In this document: positions 30,414-39,948 of the stretch, one piece after another
Layout: every line of letters begins with the position of its first letter
Numbering within the stretch: position 1 is the stretch's first letter
Origin: Crenobacter oryzisoli
GTDB lineage: Bacteria > Pseudomonadota > Gammaproteobacteria > Burkholderiales > Chromobacteriaceae
DNA length: 64,000 bases
Assembly: GCF_030385785.1 (NCBI RefSeq)
Contig: NZ_JAUEDK010000023.1
Coordinates: 16,045 to 80,044 of the forward strand
Direction: 5' to 3'
Program-made: the position numbers and the translations under genes
The notes under the pieces: model-generated
Told to the model about the DNA's origin: nothing
The model's database searches: none
The model's input: only the letters and a program-made list of their open reading frames with translations

Positions 30414-30558
30414 TACAATGAGCTTGTACCTGCCGTCGTCCTGAACCCGTTCAGGTGGCACCCGCGGAATCCCCCTCTGCACGGTGCCATGGTATGTGCA
30501 GCTTTTCTCCTTCTTTGTGTCCAAGCTTAGCGGCGGCCCCATGGCCGCCATTTTTTTT
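30414..30558 (+). ncRNA. Candidate small RNA with promoter box and intrinsic terminator
   Basis: A TACAAT hexamer (30414-30419) precedes about 130 bases without a credible reading frame. These end in a textbook terminator: GGCGGCC (30532-30538), CCAT loop, GGCCGCC (30543-30549), A, then eight T. Internal pairing is seen in CTGAACCCGTTCAG. No plus-strand gene ends here to explain the terminator, which argues for an independent short transcript. The -35 region is weak. The rest of 30203-30797 shows no convincing gene. Confidence 0.4.
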
Positions 30559-30797
30559 GTCGACCAAAAGCCGCTGCTATCGGGGAAGGCCAGCGTCGCC
30601 AAGCGTATCCATGGCGAGATGTAGGCCTACGGCACGCGAAGCCCTGCGAAAGACAAGGAACTGGCAAGATCGCCGCAGGCGGCTAACCTTGATCTGATGG
30701 TCGGCGTGTGATGGTTGCCCACTGTCTTGCTCGTTGCGGCCCAGCTCGATGTGGGCTCATGAGCGCTGGTGCTTATCGGATCGATCGGTCTCTGTCC

Positions 30798-30998
30798 ATG
30801 CAACGCTTCCTCGTTATTGTCGGGCTGCTGCTGGTCATCGTCGGTGTGGCCTGGCCTTGGCTGTCAAAGTTTCCGCTTGGTCATCTGCCGGGTGACATTC
30901 ACATCGTCAGGGCGGGATTCAGCTTCCACTTTCCTATCGTGACGTGCATCGCCATCTCTCTGCTGCTGTCCCTGCTGCTCTGGATCTTTCGGCGCTGA
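30798..30998 (+). CDS. DUF2905 small membrane protein
   Basis: The ATG at 30798 gives 66 residues with two hydrophobic segments separated by WLSKFPLGHLPGDIHI, the conserved core of the DUF2905 family. Function is unknown in the family. It is flanked by gene-poor DNA, and no clear ribosome-binding site is visible. Confidence 0.8.
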   Translation: MQRFLVIVGLLLVIVGVAWPWLSKFPLGHLPGDIHIVRAGFSFHFPIVTCIAISLLLSLLLWIFRR

Positions 30999-31028
30999 AG
31001 CGGTGGCGCCTGATGGCGTCATCCGCGC

Positions 31029-31709
31029 TCACTCCCGGGGCCCTTGAGCCGCGTGGGCGTCAAGCCCGGTGACGAGCGCCTCGGCGACGGCCTGCTGGCG
31101 CGCTTCGGCATTGGCGGCGGGAGCCGGGAACGATAGCCGCTGTCGCTGGCCGCGATATTCCAGATCGGCGCCATAGGCATCGAGCCCCAGCCAGCGGGCA
31201 TCGGGAAAACGCGATGCGAGGGCGGAGAGTTCCACCGCTTCTTGTTCCGCTACGAGCACCTCTGCCTGGCCCAGTTCATTGTCCTCGATCCAGCCCATCC
31301 GCCCGAAACCGGCGATCAGCCGCCATGCCAGCGGCTCCAGTCGGTAGAAGGCGAAATCGCCAAGCGCGAGATAGTCGGCTGCTTCGGGGTAATAGCGCAG
31401 ATAGCGCTCGGTCATGATGGCATCGGCCCCGACTGGCTGGACTTCTCCCACCACGGTCAGCCGTGCGCTGCTGAGCACATCGGTGGCGTCCGGCTCGGCC
31501 ACCAACAGGCTGGCGCGCGGGTCGGCGGCGAGGTTGCGGGTGTGCTCGGCGAGACGGCTGATCAGGAACAGCGGCCGGTGCTGGGCATCTGGCACGAAGG
31601 GCAGTAGGGTGGCGAACGGGTAACCGGGCAGGTGCAGGGAATGGCTGGCTAACGCGCCGTGGGCGGCGGTGTGCAGCAGGTCGATGACATGGCTGGGCGG
31701 GATCTTCAT
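31029..31709 (-). CDS. HugZ-like FMN-binding split-barrel protein
   Basis: This 226-residue protein belongs to the pyridoxamine 5'-phosphate oxidase-like flavin fold: PFATLLPFVPDAQHRPLFLIS and the ADPRASLLVAEP strand are characteristic. The C-terminal part contains GFGRMGWI, as in HugZ-type haem-utilisation proteins. A role in haem handling is only inferred, since no haem-uptake genes are adjacent and the histidines of the HugZ C-terminus were not confirmed. Confidence 0.75.
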   Translation of the reverse strand: MKIPPSHVIDLLHTAAHGALASHSLHLPGYPFATLLPFVPDAQHRPLFLISRLAEHTRNLAADPRASLLVAEPDATDVLSSARLTVVGEVQPVGADAIMTERYLRYYPEAADYLALGDFAFYRLEPLAWRLIAGFGRMGWIEDNELGQAEVLVAEQEAVELSALASRFPDARWLGLDAYGADLEYRGQRQRLSFPAPAANAEARQQAVAEALVTGLDAHAAQGPRE

Positions 31710-31975
31710 GGCGGTGTCCGGACGGCGTCAGGGGTGACGAAAGCATAGCCGCTTCGCCGCGAAAGGCAATCAGGAGGGCCGTTGGCGTGCGGTCCAGTGC
31801 CGGCGAGCGGCTCGTGGAACCCGACCATGACCATGGTCGCACTGGCACAGGATCTGGCGGCTTGGCTGAGCGCCCGTTAAGTCCAGCCTCTAGATCGAGC
31901 GGCGAGAGTGCCGCTTCAAGAGGGGCGCTCTTCGCGCCAATCGGCCAACCTGTATCCAAGGTTGGCTAAATCCTT

Positions 31976-32377
31976 TCAACCCTCTTCCAGGCGGCCGCCG
32001 TCGCGAACCGTCAGCTCCTTCATGATGTGACCATCGCGGATAAAGACGGCACGATGTTGGATGCCGGCGTAGGCACCGGAGCTGTTCTTGATGTTGACAT
32101 TGTAATAGGCGAGATAGCCGTAGGTGATCACGGTGAGGTCGTGCCGACTCCAGGCCGGCGTTATCGAGCTTAGTCCCTTGAGCTGGTAGGCAGTGCCGTG
32201 AAGCGTGCTGGCCAAGTGCCCTCGGATCAGGGCAGCTGCTTCGCGCTGCGTGGGCTTATGGCCGTAGTCGGCCGCCTCTTGCTGCGCTAGAGAGGGGTCA
32301 CGCATGCCGGCGCAGCCGGACAGGCCGAGTGTGGCGGCGAGAGCCGCCGCAGCGAGTAACGTTCTTGCCAAGGACAT
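31976..32377 (-). CDS. Putative lipoprotein, unknown function
   Basis: A 133-residue protein starts with a lipoprotein signal: MSLARTLLAAAALAAT followed by the lipobox LSGC. The mature part (Tyr-rich YGYLAYYNVNIKNSSGAYAG) matches nothing I recognise. It would be anchored in the envelope, and the residues after the cysteine (AGM) do not carry an inner-membrane retention aspartate. It stands alone. The space 31710-31975 before HugZ-like shows only small hairpins. Confidence 0.7.
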   Translation of the reverse strand: MSLARTLLAAAALAATLGLSGCAGMRDPSLAQQEAADYGHKPTQREAAALIRGHLASTLHGTAYQLKGLSSITPAWSRHDLTVITYGYLAYYNVNIKNSSGAYAGIQHRAVFIRDGHIMKELTVRDGGRLEEG

Positions 32378-33440
32378 ATTTTTTACGAGGGGGCGTTCGT
32401 GCTACGGGTTTTATAATCGGTTGCTTTACCGCGCTGGTCTCATCATCGTGCGGGGGCTGCGATAGCCCCTTTGTACGTCCTTCGGGCCGGATGTCGCCGA
32501 ATTGTTCAGCTCGGTCTTGTCGACGCTCGCCTCGCCCAGGGGGATGCTTGAGCCTTGTCCCCATCTGCACGGTTCTTGTCCGGTCGCTGTCTGGTCGAGC
32601 TCCAAATCGGGGAATGGAGCAGGAGGCATCTGTATCATCGCCTATAAAATCAGGCGTCGATTCTAGCAGGCTGAATGTGAAATGAATGTTGCGCGCCGAG
32701 CCGTCTAGCCTGGAATCTGACGAGCGGTTCCAGCGCTTTGCCGGCTTTCAAGGCGGCCTTCCACTCAAGGCCCAGTCCAGCGATGGCACCTTGTTGCCGG
32801 CCCGCAAGGTACAGCGATCGAGCATGTGGAATGCTTGCGTTAAAAGTGCGAGAAATGTTCCTTGTCGGAATAAACCAAATGGCTATTCATGAAGGGCGAT
32901 GAGCTGCGGGTGCTCGAGTTCAATTGATAAACCCGCTCCACACAAAACAAAGCCGCCCGGAGCTTGAGGCCGGGGCGGCTCGCTTCCTGGGCGGCGACAT
33001 CACTCAAGAACAGATTCAGCGATCTGGATAAGGGTCGGCTGGCGGGGTGGCTGGCACGTTCGGCCAGGAGTCGAATGGGCAGCTATCAACCATAATGCTT
33101 CTCCAATAATAATGACAATGACTTTGCTGAATCGGCCTAGATCGACTTAGCGTCATTCCTCGCCTTCTCCATGGACGAAAAGGCAAAGTTTCCTGAAGGT
33201 GATTGACAGAACTATTCGTCAGTCAAATGGCTGGGCCGCTTCGTCGTCCCTCAGGTCAGTCGTATTAAACATCTGGATTCTTGAATGTTGACCCCCGCTA
33301 TCGGAGTGGGGTCGCAGCCCCCCCTCGTCCGCCAAAGGGAAAGCGCGAAGCGAAGTCGTCTTTTGGTACCCGGAGGTATTTGACTGGGCAATGAGGGGCC
33401 GGCAAGTCAGTGGAAATGCCGCCCAGCCTGGCTTACCGCA
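32378..33440. other. Gene-poor stretch of about 1 kb
   Basis: No frame with convincing homology, codon use or ribosome-binding site is seen on either strand. Base composition is lower in GC than the neighbours, with AT-rich patches such as CAATAATAATGACAATGAC near 33104. The only structured element is a minus-strand terminator at 32941-32980. Together with the transposase remnant next to it, the stretch looks like an eroded insertion site. Confidence 0.6.
32941..32980 (-). terminator. Minus-strand intrinsic terminator in the gene-poor stretch
   Basis: AGCCGCCC-GG (32951-32960) pairs with CC-GGGGCGGCT (32970-32980). On the minus strand it is followed by TTTGTTTTGTG. It implies a leftward transcript from the 33.0-33.6 kb side, perhaps once belonging to the transposase remnant. 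Confidence 0.55.
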
Positions 33441-33581
33441 CTAACCGATAGTTGCTACCCGGTGGTTATTGCCCAGCCAAGGAGTGTCTGGTGACATCCA
33501 GATGGTGAGCTTGGCCCGGTACTGTAGGCTGCGGTTGTTGGCTGGTTTGGTGGTGCGGTAGCTAGTCTTGCGCGGGTTCAT
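33441..33581 (-). pseudogene. N-terminal remnant of an IS5-like transposase
   Basis: From 33581 leftward the frame reads MNPRKTSYRTTKPANNRS then LTIWMSPDTPW. This resembles the start of IS5-group transposases (the motif is usually ...YNxxLxxRGxLTxWxDPD...W). The frame stops after 46 codons, and none of the DDE core follows. It is probably an old insertion-sequence relic beside tRNA-Met. Confidence 0.5.
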
Positions 33582-33745
33582 CTGGCGATGACTACATGCA
33601 CAAGGCCGCGAAGATAAGAAAAAATAATTGGAATATATGGCCGCTTCGTGGGGGTGTGACATGCCATATAAATCAACGGAGAGGCTGGTAAGCGCTAAAG
33701 CTGGGCCATTTGCTGGTGTTGAGCCTTTGTTCAGCCCAGAAACGG

Positions 33746-33776
33746 AAAAAGGGGTTACGTTTGCACGTAACCCCTT
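33746..33776 (-). terminator. Terminator of the tRNA-Met transcript
   Basis: AAGGGGTTACGT (33749-33760) and ACGTAACCCCTT (33765-33776) form a perfect 12-bp stem with a TTGC loop (plus-strand order). On the minus strand it is followed by TTT, seven bases past the tRNA 3' end. Confidence 0.88.
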
Positions 33777-33783
33777 AAAATCC

Positions 33784-33860
<77 letters not shown>

Positions 33861-33896
33861 GTTACTCGCTGCGCTTGGCGCTGCGAAGTGGAGCGA

Positions 33897-33925
33897 ACTA
33901 TACGTGGCGGCTTTTTGGCTGTCAA
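33897..33925 (-). promoter_or_regulatory. Strong promoter of tRNA-Met
   Basis: On the minus strand TTGACA (complement of 33920-33925) and TATAGT (complement of 33897-33902) are exactly 17 bases apart. They lie about 37 bases before the tRNA and are followed by a GC-rich start region typical of stable-RNA promoters. Confidence 0.88.
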
Positions 33926-33969
33926 CACCCTGTGCCGAAAATTTTTCATTTCAGTGAAATGTCATTCTG

Positions 33970-35121
33970 CTACAAAGTGTGGCAGCGGTCGCCCTGGGTG
34001 AAGCCGATCCAGTCGATCGGCACGTTGCGGCCGAAGCCGATCACCTTGAACAGCTCGCCCATCTCGGCCGGGTTGGTCAGTTTCTGCACCGCGTTGGCCA
34101 TGGGCAGGTAAGTGGCGTGGTCGTCGATGTCGAGGGCGGCCAGTTCGGCGGTGAGGCCGGCGTTGATCAGGAACTGCGCCTGGGTGGTGTAGCCGATCAG
34201 GTCGAGGCCGGCGTCGAGGCCGGCTTCGGCGATCAGGGTGAAGTCGACGTGGCAGGTCAGGTCCATCAGGCCGGGCAGATAGAACGGGTCGTCGACGGTG
34301 TGGTGGCGGTAGTGGCCGATCAGCGTGCCCATGTGGCGCTGCGGGTGGTAGTACTCGGCGCGCGGGAAGCCGTAGTCGATCAGCAGGATGGCGCCGCGTA
34401 CCAGCCGTTCGGCCAGCAGGGTAATGAATCCACGGTTGGCCAGGCTGATTTCGCTGGTGTAGCCGGACAGCGGCGGGAACACCGTATCGGCCAGCCTCTG
34501 CAAGGCGGCGTCGACGATCGGGCGGTCTTCCCAGGCGAACGCGCCATCGCGCACGGTGACGCCGCGTTGCAGCGGCGCGCCGTCCCAGCGCAGCAGTTCG
34601 CAAGGCATGGCGTCGAGCACTTCGTTGCCGATCACCACGCCGTCGAGCTCGGTCGGTAGTTCGACGAGCCACTCGACCCGATCGAGCCAGTGCGGCACCC
34701 GTTCGGCCAAGGTTTGACGCTGGCGCTCGATCAGCTCGGGCGACAGGTCGACGATGCAGTAGCGCGCAGGCGGTACGCCGAGTGCGTCGAGCGCGGCGAG
34801 CAGGTCGGCGGCGAGCATGCCGGTGCCGGCGCCGAACTCGTAGACGATGCCGGCGGTGTGCGGCAGCAGTTCGGCCAGCTGGCGCGCTACGGTGCGCGCG
34901 AACAGCGGGGTCAGCTCCGGGGCGGTGACGAAGTCGCCGGCCGCGCCGAACTTGCGGCTGCCACCGGCGTAGTAGCCCAGGCCCGGCGTGTACAGCGCCA
35001 GTTCCATATAGCGCGAAAACGGCAGCCAGCCGTCATGGGCGGCGATCTGGTCGGCGATGTGGCGAGAGAGTGCCTGGCTTGCGGCCAGTGCATCGGCGGA
35101 CGGGGAGGGAAGGGTGCTCAT
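33970..35121 (-). CDS. MidA-family SAM-dependent methyltransferase
   Basis: The start at 35121 gives 383 residues beginning MSTLPSPSADALAASQALSR. Family features are the substrate-facing GWLPFSRYMELALYTPGLGYYA, the SAM motif YEFGAGTGMLAADLL, and IVIGNEVLDAMP-like VVIGNEVLDAMPCEL. Eukaryotic homologues (NDUFAF7) dimethylate a complex I arginine; the bacterial role is unproven. Upstream in-frame codons lie on the divergent gene and were rejected. TTGGCCGAA (minus strand) occurs at 34702-34710 as Leu-Ala-Glu. Confidence 0.88.
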   Translation of the reverse strand: MSTLPSPSADALAASQALSRHIADQIAAHDGWLPFSRYMELALYTPGLGYYAGGSRKFGAAGDFVTAPELTPLFARTVARQLAELLPHTAGIVYEFGAGTGMLAADLLAALDALGVPPARYCIVDLSPELIERQRQTLAERVPHWLDRVEWLVELPTELDGVVIGNEVLDAMPCELLRWDGAPLQRGVTVRDGAFAWEDRPIVDAALQRLADTVFPPLSGYTSEISLANRGFITLLAERLVRGAILLIDYGFPRAEYYHPQRHMGTLIGHYRHHTVDDPFYLPGLMDLTCHVDFTLIAEAGLDAGLDLIGYTTQAQFLINAGLTAELAALDIDDHATYLPMANAVQKLTNPAEMGELFKVIGFGRNVPIDWIGFTQGDRCHTL

Positions 35122-35181
35122 TGGAGGTAAACCGTTATACTCTGGCGCGAATTGTCGATGAATTCGTCGAGGTTGAGAAGA

Positions 35182-35694
35182 ATGAAGAAGATGCATGGCG
35201 CAGCCTTGGTGCTGGCGGCGCTGCTGACTGGCATTGCCCATGCTGCTGACTGGCAGGTCAGCAGCCCGTACGCCGACAACGCCTTGGAGACGGCCTGGAT
35301 CCGCTCGGGCAGCACCGATGTGCTGTGGTCGTGCCGCGCCGACGCCGGCCAGCCGGTGCTGGCGCTGGAGGTGCCTGCATCCAGCAGCTTCGATCTGGGG
35401 GCTTTCGAGGGGCGGGGTGCGGCTGGCGAGAAATACAAGCTCGCGGCAATTGGTCTGGACGGCAAGTTTACCCCGGTCAATGTTAGCGGCTGGCATGTCG
35501 ACAGCGACCACTTCCACTGGGAGGTGACGTTGCCGCCGGCGCTGCTGGCGCGGGCGATCAAGGCGCGGTTGCTGGCGTTATCGGTGAAGCCGGCCAGGGG
35601 GAGCGGCAACCGTTACCGGCTGTGGGTCGAACTGCCAGCCAACCACGCGACGCTGCTCGAGGTGTTGCAGCCTTGCCTGGACGCGAATAACTAA
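35182..35694 (+). CDS. Secreted hypothetical protein
   Basis: The ATG at 35182 gives 170 residues with a Sec signal peptide (MKKMHGAALVLAALLTGIAHA, cut likely after AHA). The mature part looks like a beta-rich periplasmic domain with two cysteines, near SCRADAG and the C-terminal QPCLD, that could pair. It diverges from midA with only 60 bases between starts. I do not recognise the family. Confidence 0.75.
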   Translation: MKKMHGAALVLAALLTGIAHAADWQVSSPYADNALETAWIRSGSTDVLWSCRADAGQPVLALEVPASSSFDLGAFEGRGAAGEKYKLAAIGLDGKFTPVNVSGWHVDSDHFHWEVTLPPALLARAIKARLLALSVKPARGSGNRYRLWVELPANHATLLEVLQPCLDANN

Positions 35695-35713
35695 CCCACG
35701 ACGAGGATTGCCC

Positions 35714-36454
35714 ATGCACGACAAGGTGGTTTTGATCACCGGCGCGGCAAGACGCGTCGGCGCCGGCATTGCCCGGCATCTGCATGAGCACGGCTGGCGG
35801 CTGGCGCTGCACTGCCGAGGCTCGCGCGCCGAGGCCGATGACTTGGCCGAACAGCTGAACGCGCAGCGCGCCGGCTCGACCATGGTGTTGCAGGCTGACC
35901 TGCTCGACAATGAACGTTTGCCGGGGCTGGTCGACGCGACGGTGGCGGCGTTCGGTCGGCTGGATGCGCTGGTCAACAATGCATCGAGCTTCTTTCCGAC
36001 CGAGGTCGGGGAGGTGACCGAGGCGGCGTGGCATGACCTGATGGGTTCGAACTTGAAGGCGCCGTTGTTTCTCGCCCAGGCGGCCGCACCGCATCTGGCG
36101 GCCTGCGGCGGTGCCATCGTCGGCATCGTCGACATCCATGCCGAGCGGCCGATGAAATCACACCTGGTCTATAACCTTGCGAAGGCCGGCCACGCGCAGC
36201 TGATCCGCTCGCTGGCGATCGAGCTGGCGCCGAAGGTGCGTGTCAACGGCGTGGCGCCGGGCAGCAACGTCTGGCCGGAGGGCGATTCGTTCTTCGACTC
36301 CAAGCTTCGGACGGAGATCGAGGCGAGCATTCCGCTGCAGCGCACCGGAACACCAGACGACATCGCCCGCACCGTGCGTTTCCTGCTCGACGATGCGCCT
36401 TACATCACCGGACAGATCATTGCGGTGGACGGCGGGCGCAGCGTGGTGCTGTAG
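35714..36454 (+). CDS. Pteridine reductase-like short-chain dehydrogenase
   Basis: This 246-residue SDR enzyme has the TGAARRVGAGIA cofactor loop (TGX3RXG), typical of pteridine and dihydrofolate/dihydromonapterin reductases rather than the usual TGX3GXG. It also has NNAS and the catalytic YNLAK, and an NADPH preference is implied by the arginines. The ATG at 35714 has GAGGA six bases before it. FolM-type pterin reduction is the best guess. TTGGCCGAA occurs at 35843-35851. Confidence 0.82.
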   Translation: MHDKVVLITGAARRVGAGIARHLHEHGWRLALHCRGSRAEADDLAEQLNAQRAGSTMVLQADLLDNERLPGLVDATVAAFGRLDALVNNASSFFPTEVGEVTEAAWHDLMGSNLKAPLFLAQAAAPHLAACGGAIVGIVDIHAERPMKSHLVYNLAKAGHAQLIRSLAIELAPKVRVNGVAPGSNVWPEGDSFFDSKLRTEIEASIPLQRTGTPDDIARTVRFLLDDAPYITGQIIAVDGGRSVVL

Positions 36455-36494
36455 CCGCGTCACGCCGCCGCTTTTGGCCAACGTCGGCCGCCCG

Positions 36495-36528
36495 CGCCGC
36501 CCGCGCTTCGCCGCCGGGCGGCGTTTTT
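36495..36528 (+). terminator. Intrinsic terminator after the SDR gene
   Basis: CGCCGCCCG and GCCGGGCGGCG form a GC stem followed by TTTTT. It separates the SDR gene from ttcA. Confidence 0.85.
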
Positions 36529-36560
36529 GCACGCGGGCTGAAATCGGCGCCGCTTTGCGC

Positions 36561-36566
36561 TAAAAT
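36561..36566 (+). promoter_or_regulatory. -10 element before ttcA
   Basis: TGCGCTAAAATCGCC puts TAAAAT at 36561-36566, 31 bases before the ttcA ATG, in the same context as the miaB -10. No good -35 is seen. Confidence 0.45.
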
Positions 36567-36597
36567 CGCCTGTTTTTCAAATTCTTAGCCGCACCCC

Positions 36598-37563
36598 ATG
36601 CACGACACCGAACAAGGTCTTGATCCCAAGGCCAAAAAGGAACTCTTCGAGGCGAACAAGCTCGCCAAGCGGCTGCGCCACCATGTCGGCGACGCCATCA
36701 ACGATTTCAACATGATCGAGCAGGGCGACCGCATCATGGTCTGCCTGTCCGGCGGCAAGGACAGCTATGCCATGCTCGACATCCTGCTCGGCCTGCAGAA
36801 GTCGGCGCCGATCGACTTCTCGATCGTGGCGGTGAACCTGGACCAGAAGCAGCCGGGCTTTCCCGAGCACGTGCTGCCGACCTATCTGACTGAGCTCGGC
36901 ATCGAGTACCGCATCGTCGAGGAGGACACCTACTCCATCGTCAAACGCGTGGTGGAAGAGGGCAAGACCACCTGTGCACTGTGTTCGCGGCTGCGCCGCG
37001 GCATCCTGTACCGCGTCGCCGACGAGCTGGGCGCGACCAAGATCGCGCTGGGCCACCACCGCGACGACATCCTGCAGACGCTGTTCCTCAACATGTTCTA
37101 CGGCGGCAAGCTCAAGGGCATGCCGCCGAAGCTGGTGTCGGATGACGGCAAGCATATGGTGATCCGCCCGCTGGCTTACTGCCGCGAGAAGGATATCGAA
37201 CGCTATGCCGCGATCAAGCAGTTCCCTATCATCCCGTGCAATCTGTGCGGCTCGCAGCCGAACCTGCAGCGCCAGGTGATCAAGGAGATGATCAACGACT
37301 GGGACAAGCGCTTCCCGGGGCGTGTCGAGACGATGTTCCGTGCGATGCAGAATGTCGTGCCGTCGCATCTGGCGGACACCGAGCTGTTCGACTTTGCGGG
37401 TTTGAAGACCGGCGCGGTGCCGGAGGCCGGTGGCGACATCGCCTTCGACAAGGAAGAATTCCGCGATCCGCAGCCGGAAGGTGCTGATGCGCTACGCGGC
37501 ATCAGCATCCTCGATTCGCGTAAGCCTTCGACGATCGTTGGGGAGCAGACCTGTGGCAGGTAA
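36598..37563 (+). CDS. ttcA: tRNA 2-thiocytidine synthetase
   Basis: The 321-residue TtcA thiolates C32 of certain tRNAs using ATP and a 4Fe-4S cluster. The PP-loop SGGKDS is at residues 51-56, CALC gives C126 and C129, and PCNLC adds C214 and C217, which include the cluster ligands. It starts [14 protein letters not shown]. The 3' end overlaps the next gene by 11 bases. It is longer at the C-terminus than E. coli TtcA, with an acidic tail of unknown role. Confidence 0.95.
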   Translation: MHDTEQGLDPKAKKELFEANKLAKRLRHHVGDAINDFNMIEQGDRIMVCLSGGKDSYAMLDILLGLQKSAPIDFSIVAVNLDQKQPGFPEHVLPTYLTELGIEYRIVEEDTYSIVKRVVEEGKTTCALCSRLRRGILYRVADELGATKIALGHHRDDILQTLFLNMFYGGKLKGMPPKLVSDDGKHMVIRPLAYCREKDIERYAAIKQFPIIPCNLCGSQPNLQRQVIKEMINDWDKRFPGRVETMFRAMQNVVPSHLADTELFDFAGLKTGAVPEAGGDIAFDKEEFRDPQPEGADALRGISILDSRKPSTIVGEQTCGR

Positions 37564-38353
37564 GGCGAGACATCCGTTCCGGCGCCGGGTGCGCCAGGGG
37601 CAGGACGCGCTGCCCGAGGTGGAGATTTCCGAGGTCGACAACATCCGCTCGCTGCACCTCGGTAGCGAGACGGTGCAAAGCTCGATGGACATCGACGATC
37701 CGGAGCGGTTGGTGCTGTCGTACAGCCGCTCGATGATGGGCTGGCTGCTGTTCAACGACGCGCCCCAGCATATTCTGCAGATCGGCCTCGGCGGCGGTTC
37801 GTTCGCGCGCTGGATCGACTTCTACCTGCGCGACGCCAAGAGCGTGGCGGTGGACATCAACCCGCAGGTGATCGCGGTGGCGCGAGCGTTCTTCGAGCTG
37901 CCGGAAGAGGGCGAGCGCTTTGAGATCGTCGAGGGCGACGGCGCCGACTATGTGAAGGTGCTGCGCGAGTCGACCGACGCGATCCTGGTCGACGGTTTCG
38001 ACGGTTTCCAGATCGTCGATGCGCTGACCACCGAGGAATTCTTCGAGGACTGCAAGCGCGCACTGACACCGGACGGCGTGTTCGTCACCAATTGGTGGAG
38101 CGGCGACATCCGTTACGTGAGCTTCCTGGAGCGACTGCTGTCGGTGTTCGAGGGGCGGGTGCTGGAGCTGCCGGCGTCGACGCACGGCAACGTGGCGGTG
38201 ATGGCGTTCAAGAACTCGCCGAGCCCGGTGCGGCTCGATGCGCTCGCCAAGCGCGCGGAACAACTGGAGGCGCGCTTCGGTCTGGAATTCGGCGACTTCG
38301 TCGGCAGGCTCAAGTCGAACAACCTGCATTCGGCCAACCGCCTGACGGTGTAA
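37553..38353 (+). CDS. Spermidine synthase-like methyltransferase-fold protein
   Basis: The GTG at 37553, with GGGGAG seven bases upstream, gives 266 residues of the spermine/spermidine synthase fold. The cofactor loop reads [12 protein letters not shown] instead of the GGGDGG of true aminopropyltransferases, so the decarboxy-SAM/putrescine aspartate there is missing. VDGFDG may replace the second acidic motif. It is translationally coupled to ttcA. True spermidine synthesis is doubtful. TTCGGCCAA occurs at 38329-38337. Confidence 0.8.
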   Translation: MAGKARHPFRRRVRQGQDALPEVEISEVDNIRSLHLGSETVQSSMDIDDPERLVLSYSRSMMGWLLFNDAPQHILQIGLGGGSFARWIDFYLRDAKSVAVDINPQVIAVARAFFELPEEGERFEIVEGDGADYVKVLRESTDAILVDGFDGFQIVDALTTEEFFEDCKRALTPDGVFVTNWWSGDIRYVSFLERLLSVFEGRVLELPASTHGNVAVMAFKNSPSPVRLDALAKRAEQLEARFGLEFGDFVGRLKSNNLHSANRLTV

Positions 38354-38394
38354 CGATTCGTACATCGGCACCGCGCCGCGCGGGGCGAGGCGTA

Positions 38395-38400
38395 TAATCG
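38395..38400 (+). promoter_or_regulatory. TATAAT upstream of the glycan locus
   Basis: GGCGTATAATCGCC carries a perfect -10 hexamer at 38395-38400, about 174 bases before wbpA; the -35 is poor. The 220-base gap between the spermidine synthase-like gene and wbpA also carries one intergenic TTGGCCGAA (38450-38458). Confidence 0.45.
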
Positions 38401-38573
38401 CCGACAATCGCGCGGCAGTGCGTCGGTTTGCGGCAGAACAGCGTCAAGTTTGGCCGAAACCACTACACCGGCCGCCAGCGGGCCGCTGCCGGCGCTTCGC
38501 GTCGCCAGCCCGGACATGATATCGGCAGTGGGCGCTACCCGCGCGCTGCCACGACATTCTCAAGCTTTGGATC

Positions 38574-39887
38574 GTGATCGTGATCAAACAGCAACTGCTC
38601 CAGAAAGTGGCGGACAAATCCGCCGTCATCGGCATCGTCGGGCTGGGCTATGTCGGCCTGCCGCTGATGCTGCGCTTCGCCGAAGTGGGCTACAAGGTGC
38701 TCGGCTTCGACATCGACCAGAGCAAGGTCGACGCGCTGAGCGCCGGCCGTTCCTACATCGAGCACATCAGCGCCGACAGCATCGTCGAAGCGCGCGAGCG
38801 TGGCTTCGAGGCGACCACCGACTTCAGCCGCGCACCGGAAGCCGACACGCTGATCCTGTGCGTGCCGACCCCGCTGAACAAGTACCGCGAGCCGGACCTG
38901 TCCTTCGTGCTCGACACCATGGACAGCCTGGTGCCGTACCTGCGCGAAGGCCATCTGGTGTCGTTGGAGTCCACCACCTACCCGGGCACCACCGACGAGG
39001 AACTGCTGCCGCGCATCGAGTCGCGCGGCTTCAAGGTGGGCGAGAACGCCTTTTTGGTGTTCTCGCCGGAGCGCGAGGACCCGGGCAACCCGAACTTCAC
39101 CACCCGCACCATCCCGAAGGTATGTGGCGGCGTCACCGAGGCCTGCCAGGAAATCGGCGTGGCGCTGTACAGCGCGGTGATCGACCAGGTGGTGCCGGTG
39201 TCGTCGACCCGCGCCGCCGAGATGACCAAGCTCTTGGAGAACATCCACCGCGCGGTGAACATTGGTCTCGTCAACGAGATGAAGATCGTCGCCGACAAGA
39301 TGGGCATCGACATCCACGAGGTGATCCGCGCTGCCGCCACCAAACCGTTCGGCTTCGTGCCGTACTACCCGGGCCCGGGCCTGGGCGGCCACTGCATCCC
39401 GATCGACCCGTTCTACCTGACCTGGAAGGCGCGCGAATACGGCGTGAACACCCGCTTCATCGAGCTGGCCGGCGAGGTGAACAGCAATATGCCGGACTGG
39501 GTGGTCAGCAAGGTGGCCTCGGCGCTCAATACTCGCAAGAAGGCGATCAACGGCAGCCGCGTGCTGGTGCTGGGCATCGCCTACAAGAAGAACGTCGACG
39601 ACATGCGCGAGAGCCCGTCGGTGTTCCTGATGGAGAAGCTGCGCGACCTAGGTGCCGAAGTGGCGTACAGCGACCCGCACGTGCCGGTATTCCCGAAGAT
39701 GCGCGAGCATCACTTCGATCTGGCGAGCGTGGCGCTGACCGCCGAGAGTATCGCCAGCTACGACTGCGTGCTGCTCGCCACCGATCACGACAAGTTCGAC
39801 TACGCCCTGTTGGCCGAACACGCCCAACTGCTGGTCGACAGCCGCGGCAAGTACCTGACGCCGCGCGCCAACGTGGTCAAGGCCTGA
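38574..39887 (+). CDS. wbpA: UDP-N-acetylglucosamine 6-dehydrogenase
   Basis: The 437-residue enzyme oxidises UDP-GlcNAc to UDP-GlcNAcA with two NAD+. The Rossmann loop is [11 protein letters not shown] (about residues 20-30), and the catalytic cysteine is C274 in [25 protein letters not shown] marks the UDP-binding C-terminal domain. The start is uncertain: a GTG at 38574 or at 38580, neither with a good ribosome-binding site. It heads the wbpA-B-D-E series. TTGGCCGAA occurs at 39810-39818. Confidence 0.92.
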   Translation: MIVIKQQLLQKVADKSAVIGIVGLGYVGLPLMLRFAEVGYKVLGFDIDQSKVDALSAGRSYIEHISADSIVEARERGFEATTDFSRAPEADTLILCVPTPLNKYREPDLSFVLDTMDSLVPYLREGHLVSLESTTYPGTTDEELLPRIESRGFKVGENAFLVFSPEREDPGNPNFTTRTIPKVCGGVTEACQEIGVALYSAVIDQVVPVSSTRAAEMTKLLENIHRAVNIGLVNEMKIVADKMGIDIHEVIRAAATKPFGFVPYYPGPGLGGHCIPIDPFYLTWKAREYGVNTRFIELAGEVNSNMPDWVVSKVASALNTRKKAINGSRVLVLGIAYKKNVDDMRESPSVFLMEKLRDLGAEVAYSDPHVPVFPKMREHHFDLASVALTAESIASYDCVLLATDHDKFDYALLAEHAQLLVDSRGKYLTPRANVVKA

Positions 39888-39948
39888 TCGCTGCCGTCTG
39901 ATTCGTCGCCCCGGCCCGGCCGGGGCGGCTCACAAGGATCTCCGTCCC

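Noticed and set aside
30297..30602. 101-codon minus-strand frame
   Set aside because: It runs through the 30532-30558 terminator and operator-like repeats, with no homology or start signal.
34870..34878. Near-matches such as TTCGGCCAG, CTGGCCGAA and TTGGCCGAC as further copies of the 9-base word
   Set aside because: One-mismatch forms are common simply from CTG/CAG codon preference, so only exact copies were counted.
38450..39901. Alternative plus-strand frame overlapping wbpA
   Set aside because: The overlapping wbpA frame has full dehydrogenase motifs; the alternative is Arg/Gly/His-rich shadow sequence.
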